Positions 5,051-6,325 of a DNA stretch of 6,325 nucleotides are shown piece after piece. Position numbers and translations under genes: made by a program. The stretch is taken from assembly GCA_002366795.1 (NCBI GenBank), contig DFBX01000055.1, positions 1 to 6,325 on the forward strand. The letters run 5' to 3'. The notes beneath the pieces were generated by a model that saw nothing but the letters and a program-made list of their open reading frames with translations, had not been told where the DNA came from and searched no databases. Source of the DNA: Rhodobacteraceae bacterium UBA3069. GTDB lineage: Bacteria > Pseudomonadota > Alphaproteobacteria > Rhodobacterales > Rhodobacteraceae. The number at the start of each line of letters is the position of its first letter. Position 1 is the first letter of the stretch.

Positions 5051-6325
5051 TTAATCCCTCATGAATCTGGGTGTGTATGTCCGGCGCTTGCGGCGCGCGG
5101 TTGTTGGTGTTCCGGCCTTGGCAGGTTGTGGTGCGTCAGGGGGTGTTGGCAATGTTTCTGCCGCTACCGATTGCAGGCGCGGTTCAACCCCGGCCTGTTC
5201 TTCGAGACGCCGCCAGGTTGCTTCGTCCCAGCGGTCTGCCCCGAGGATCCACGCGGCAGCCCGGGCATAGACCCGGCAATCCAGCGCCTCGTTGCGCTCG
5301 CGCAGCTTTTGCCATTCCTGTCGGGCGTAGCCGCGCTTGTTGCGAACGGTGACCAGCTGCTCGGCCACCAGTTGCTTGAGCCACTCCGTGTCGACCCAGT
5401 CGGGCAGATGCACGGTGCCGGGCGGGTCACAGACACCCAAGCTCCGATCCTCATCGCAGGGCCGTTCCAGCCGCAGAAAGCGATAGGTCTCGGTTTTGAA
5501 GGTGGCCGTGGCGATCGACCAGAGCCTTGCACCCCGGCGCAATCGCCGCCCGCCGATGGTGGCATCAACGAAGGTGGGGCCCGATACCGGGGTGGCTCGA
5601 TTGAAACCTTCCAGCCCTTTGATCGGCGCGACCTGCTCAAAACCCTGCGCGCGGGCCCAGCCATAGACGGCAGAGGATTCATAGCCTGAATCAATCGCCA
5701 GCTTTGCAATCGGCATCACCGCACCATTGGTATGCTGCCAGGTTTTCCCCAGCATCGCGGTCAGCTGATCCCAGGCCTGCGCATGATCTGGTCCACCGGC
5801 AATGACGATGTGATCGACAAGCCAGCTTTCCAGACCGCGACCCCAGGCCCAGACATCAACCTCGATGCGGTCTTTCTGCACATCGACACCAGCGGTGAGG
5901 AACAAACCACCCTCCGGGATCTGTGCCTCGCCATAGCTTTCCCGCCGCTCCGAAAGCCGCTGCCATTCCGGTGCTTCGCCGCTTTCCACCCATGTCTCAC
6001 CCAGCAACGTGTTGCGCGCCGCGCGCAGCAGGTCCTCGGAGCCCTGGGCGGCCAGCCAGTCCCGGGCGATCTGTTCCCAGCTTTTCCAACCAATCGGTGA
6101 ATAAAGCGCCGAGATGTGGAACCCGATGGAATGCGGATCCTGCGATTTGGCCGTTGCCCGCCACTCGCCCGCCGCCAGCATCGCCGTCTTGTGATGCTCG
6201 GCGATCGGAGCTTCGCAACCGGCACAATGATAGTTCGCCGTTTTGGGTTCGCCTTTCGCCCAGCGCAGGCGTTCAAACTCCAGCCACTGCATATGACCGC
6301 AATGCGGACAGGGCACGAAATACCG
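5051..6325 (-). CDS. Terminase large subunit, lambda gpA family, 5' end cut by window
   Basis: The frame runs open to the right edge; the GTG at 6316 is an internal valine, since RYF precedes it in frame. About 424 residues remain of a protein that is 641 long in lambda. The ATP-hydrolysing motor part, with Walker motifs, lies mostly outside the window. Numbering from Val at 6316: a zinc-ribbon-like pair CPHC (3-6) and CAGC (31-34), then GFHISALYSPIGWKSWEQIARDW (65-87), typical of the end of the motor region. The nuclease domain (about 135-360) carries acidic candidates Asp145 (AGVDVQKDR), Asp209 (KLAIDSGYESS) and Asp346 (NEALDCRVYARAAA). The C-terminus is linker-like and ends in a basic stretch, ARRKRRTYTPRFMRD (407-421), a plausible portal-contact tail by analogy with lambda gpA. 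The enzyme cuts concatemeric phage DNA and pumps it into the prohead. The small subunit would be expected just beyond the right edge. Confidence 0.95.
   Translation of the reverse strand, partial: RYFVPCPHCGHMQWLEFERLRWAKGEPKTANYHCAGCEAPIAEHHKTAMLAAGEWRATAKSQDPHSIGFHISALYSPIGWKSWEQIARDWLAAQGSEDLLRAARNTLLGETWVESGEAPEWQRLSERRESYGEAQIPEGGLFLTAGVDVQKDRIEVDVWAWGRGLESWLVDHIVIAGGPDHAQAWDQLTAMLGKTWQHTNGAVMPIAKLAIDSGYESSAVYGWARAQGFEQVAPIKGLEGFNRATPVSGPTFVDATIGGRRLRRGARLWSIATATFKTETYRFLRLERPCDEDRSLGVCDPPGTVHLPDWVDTEWLKQLVAEQLVTVRNKRGYARQEWQKLRERNEALDCRVYARAAAWILGADRWDEATWRRLEEQAGVEPRLQSVAAETLPTPPDAPQPAKAGTPTTARRKRRTYTPRFMRD

Noticed and set aside
4763..5689. Plus-strand open frame of 308 codons opposite portal, gpW and terminase
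   Set aside because: It spans three independent minus-strand genes and their junctions, and has low-complexity composition and no motif. A real gene would not be expected to track across these boundaries.
6314..6316. GTG as the start of the terminase gene
   Set aside because: The frame continues upstream to the window edge (RYF before the Val), and the remaining protein lacks the family's N-terminal motor domain, so this is an internal codon of a gene cut by the window.
1..6325. Gene transfer agent cluster rather than a prophage
   Set aside because: Rhodobacterales gene transfer agents of the RcGTA type use an HK97-like capsid, portal and protease set in a different gene order. Here the A-W-B-C/Nu3-D-E-FII set is lambda type, so a prophage or phage is the better reading.

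Overview
The window is a tightly packed virion-assembly block of a lambda-type siphovirus or prophage. All genes lie on the minus strand, so transcription runs from high to low coordinates. Base composition is high in G+C, with strong third-position G/C bias. The protein variants (gpW-like connector, S49 protease with scaffold tail, and a DUF6441-like tail-proximal protein) suggest an alphaproteobacterial host, most plausibly Rhodobacterales. That host call is an inference from protein style, because no host gene is present.

In order of transcription (right to left): the C-terminal two thirds of the large terminase subunit (lambda A type, cut by the window edge); a gpW-like head completion protein; a lambda B-type portal; an S49-family prohead protease (lambda C type) whose 3' end carries an in-frame nested scaffold gene (lambda Nu3 type) with its own ribosome binding site; a head decoration protein (lambda D type); the major capsid protein (lambda E type); a gpFII-like head-tail joining protein; and the start of a DUF6441-like gene cut by the left edge. 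This matches the lambda order A-W-B-C/Nu3-D-E-FII-Z, except that no FI-like gene lies between E and FII.

The genes act as one assembly line. Portal, scaffold, protease and capsid protein form the prohead. The protease matures it and removes scaffold. Terminase docks on the portal and packages DNA. The decoration protein stabilises the expanded shell, and gpW and FII close the portal and receive the tail. Genes overlap by 4 nt or are separated by 3 to 29 nt, so there is no room for internal promoters or terminators and none was seen. No gene-free stretch longer than 30 bases exists, and no RNA gene, insertion sequence, CRISPR array or attachment site was found.

I found no new system here. The most noteworthy points are the clearly marked nested scaffold gene, a substituted residue in the protease DSxGG motif, and the missing FI position.
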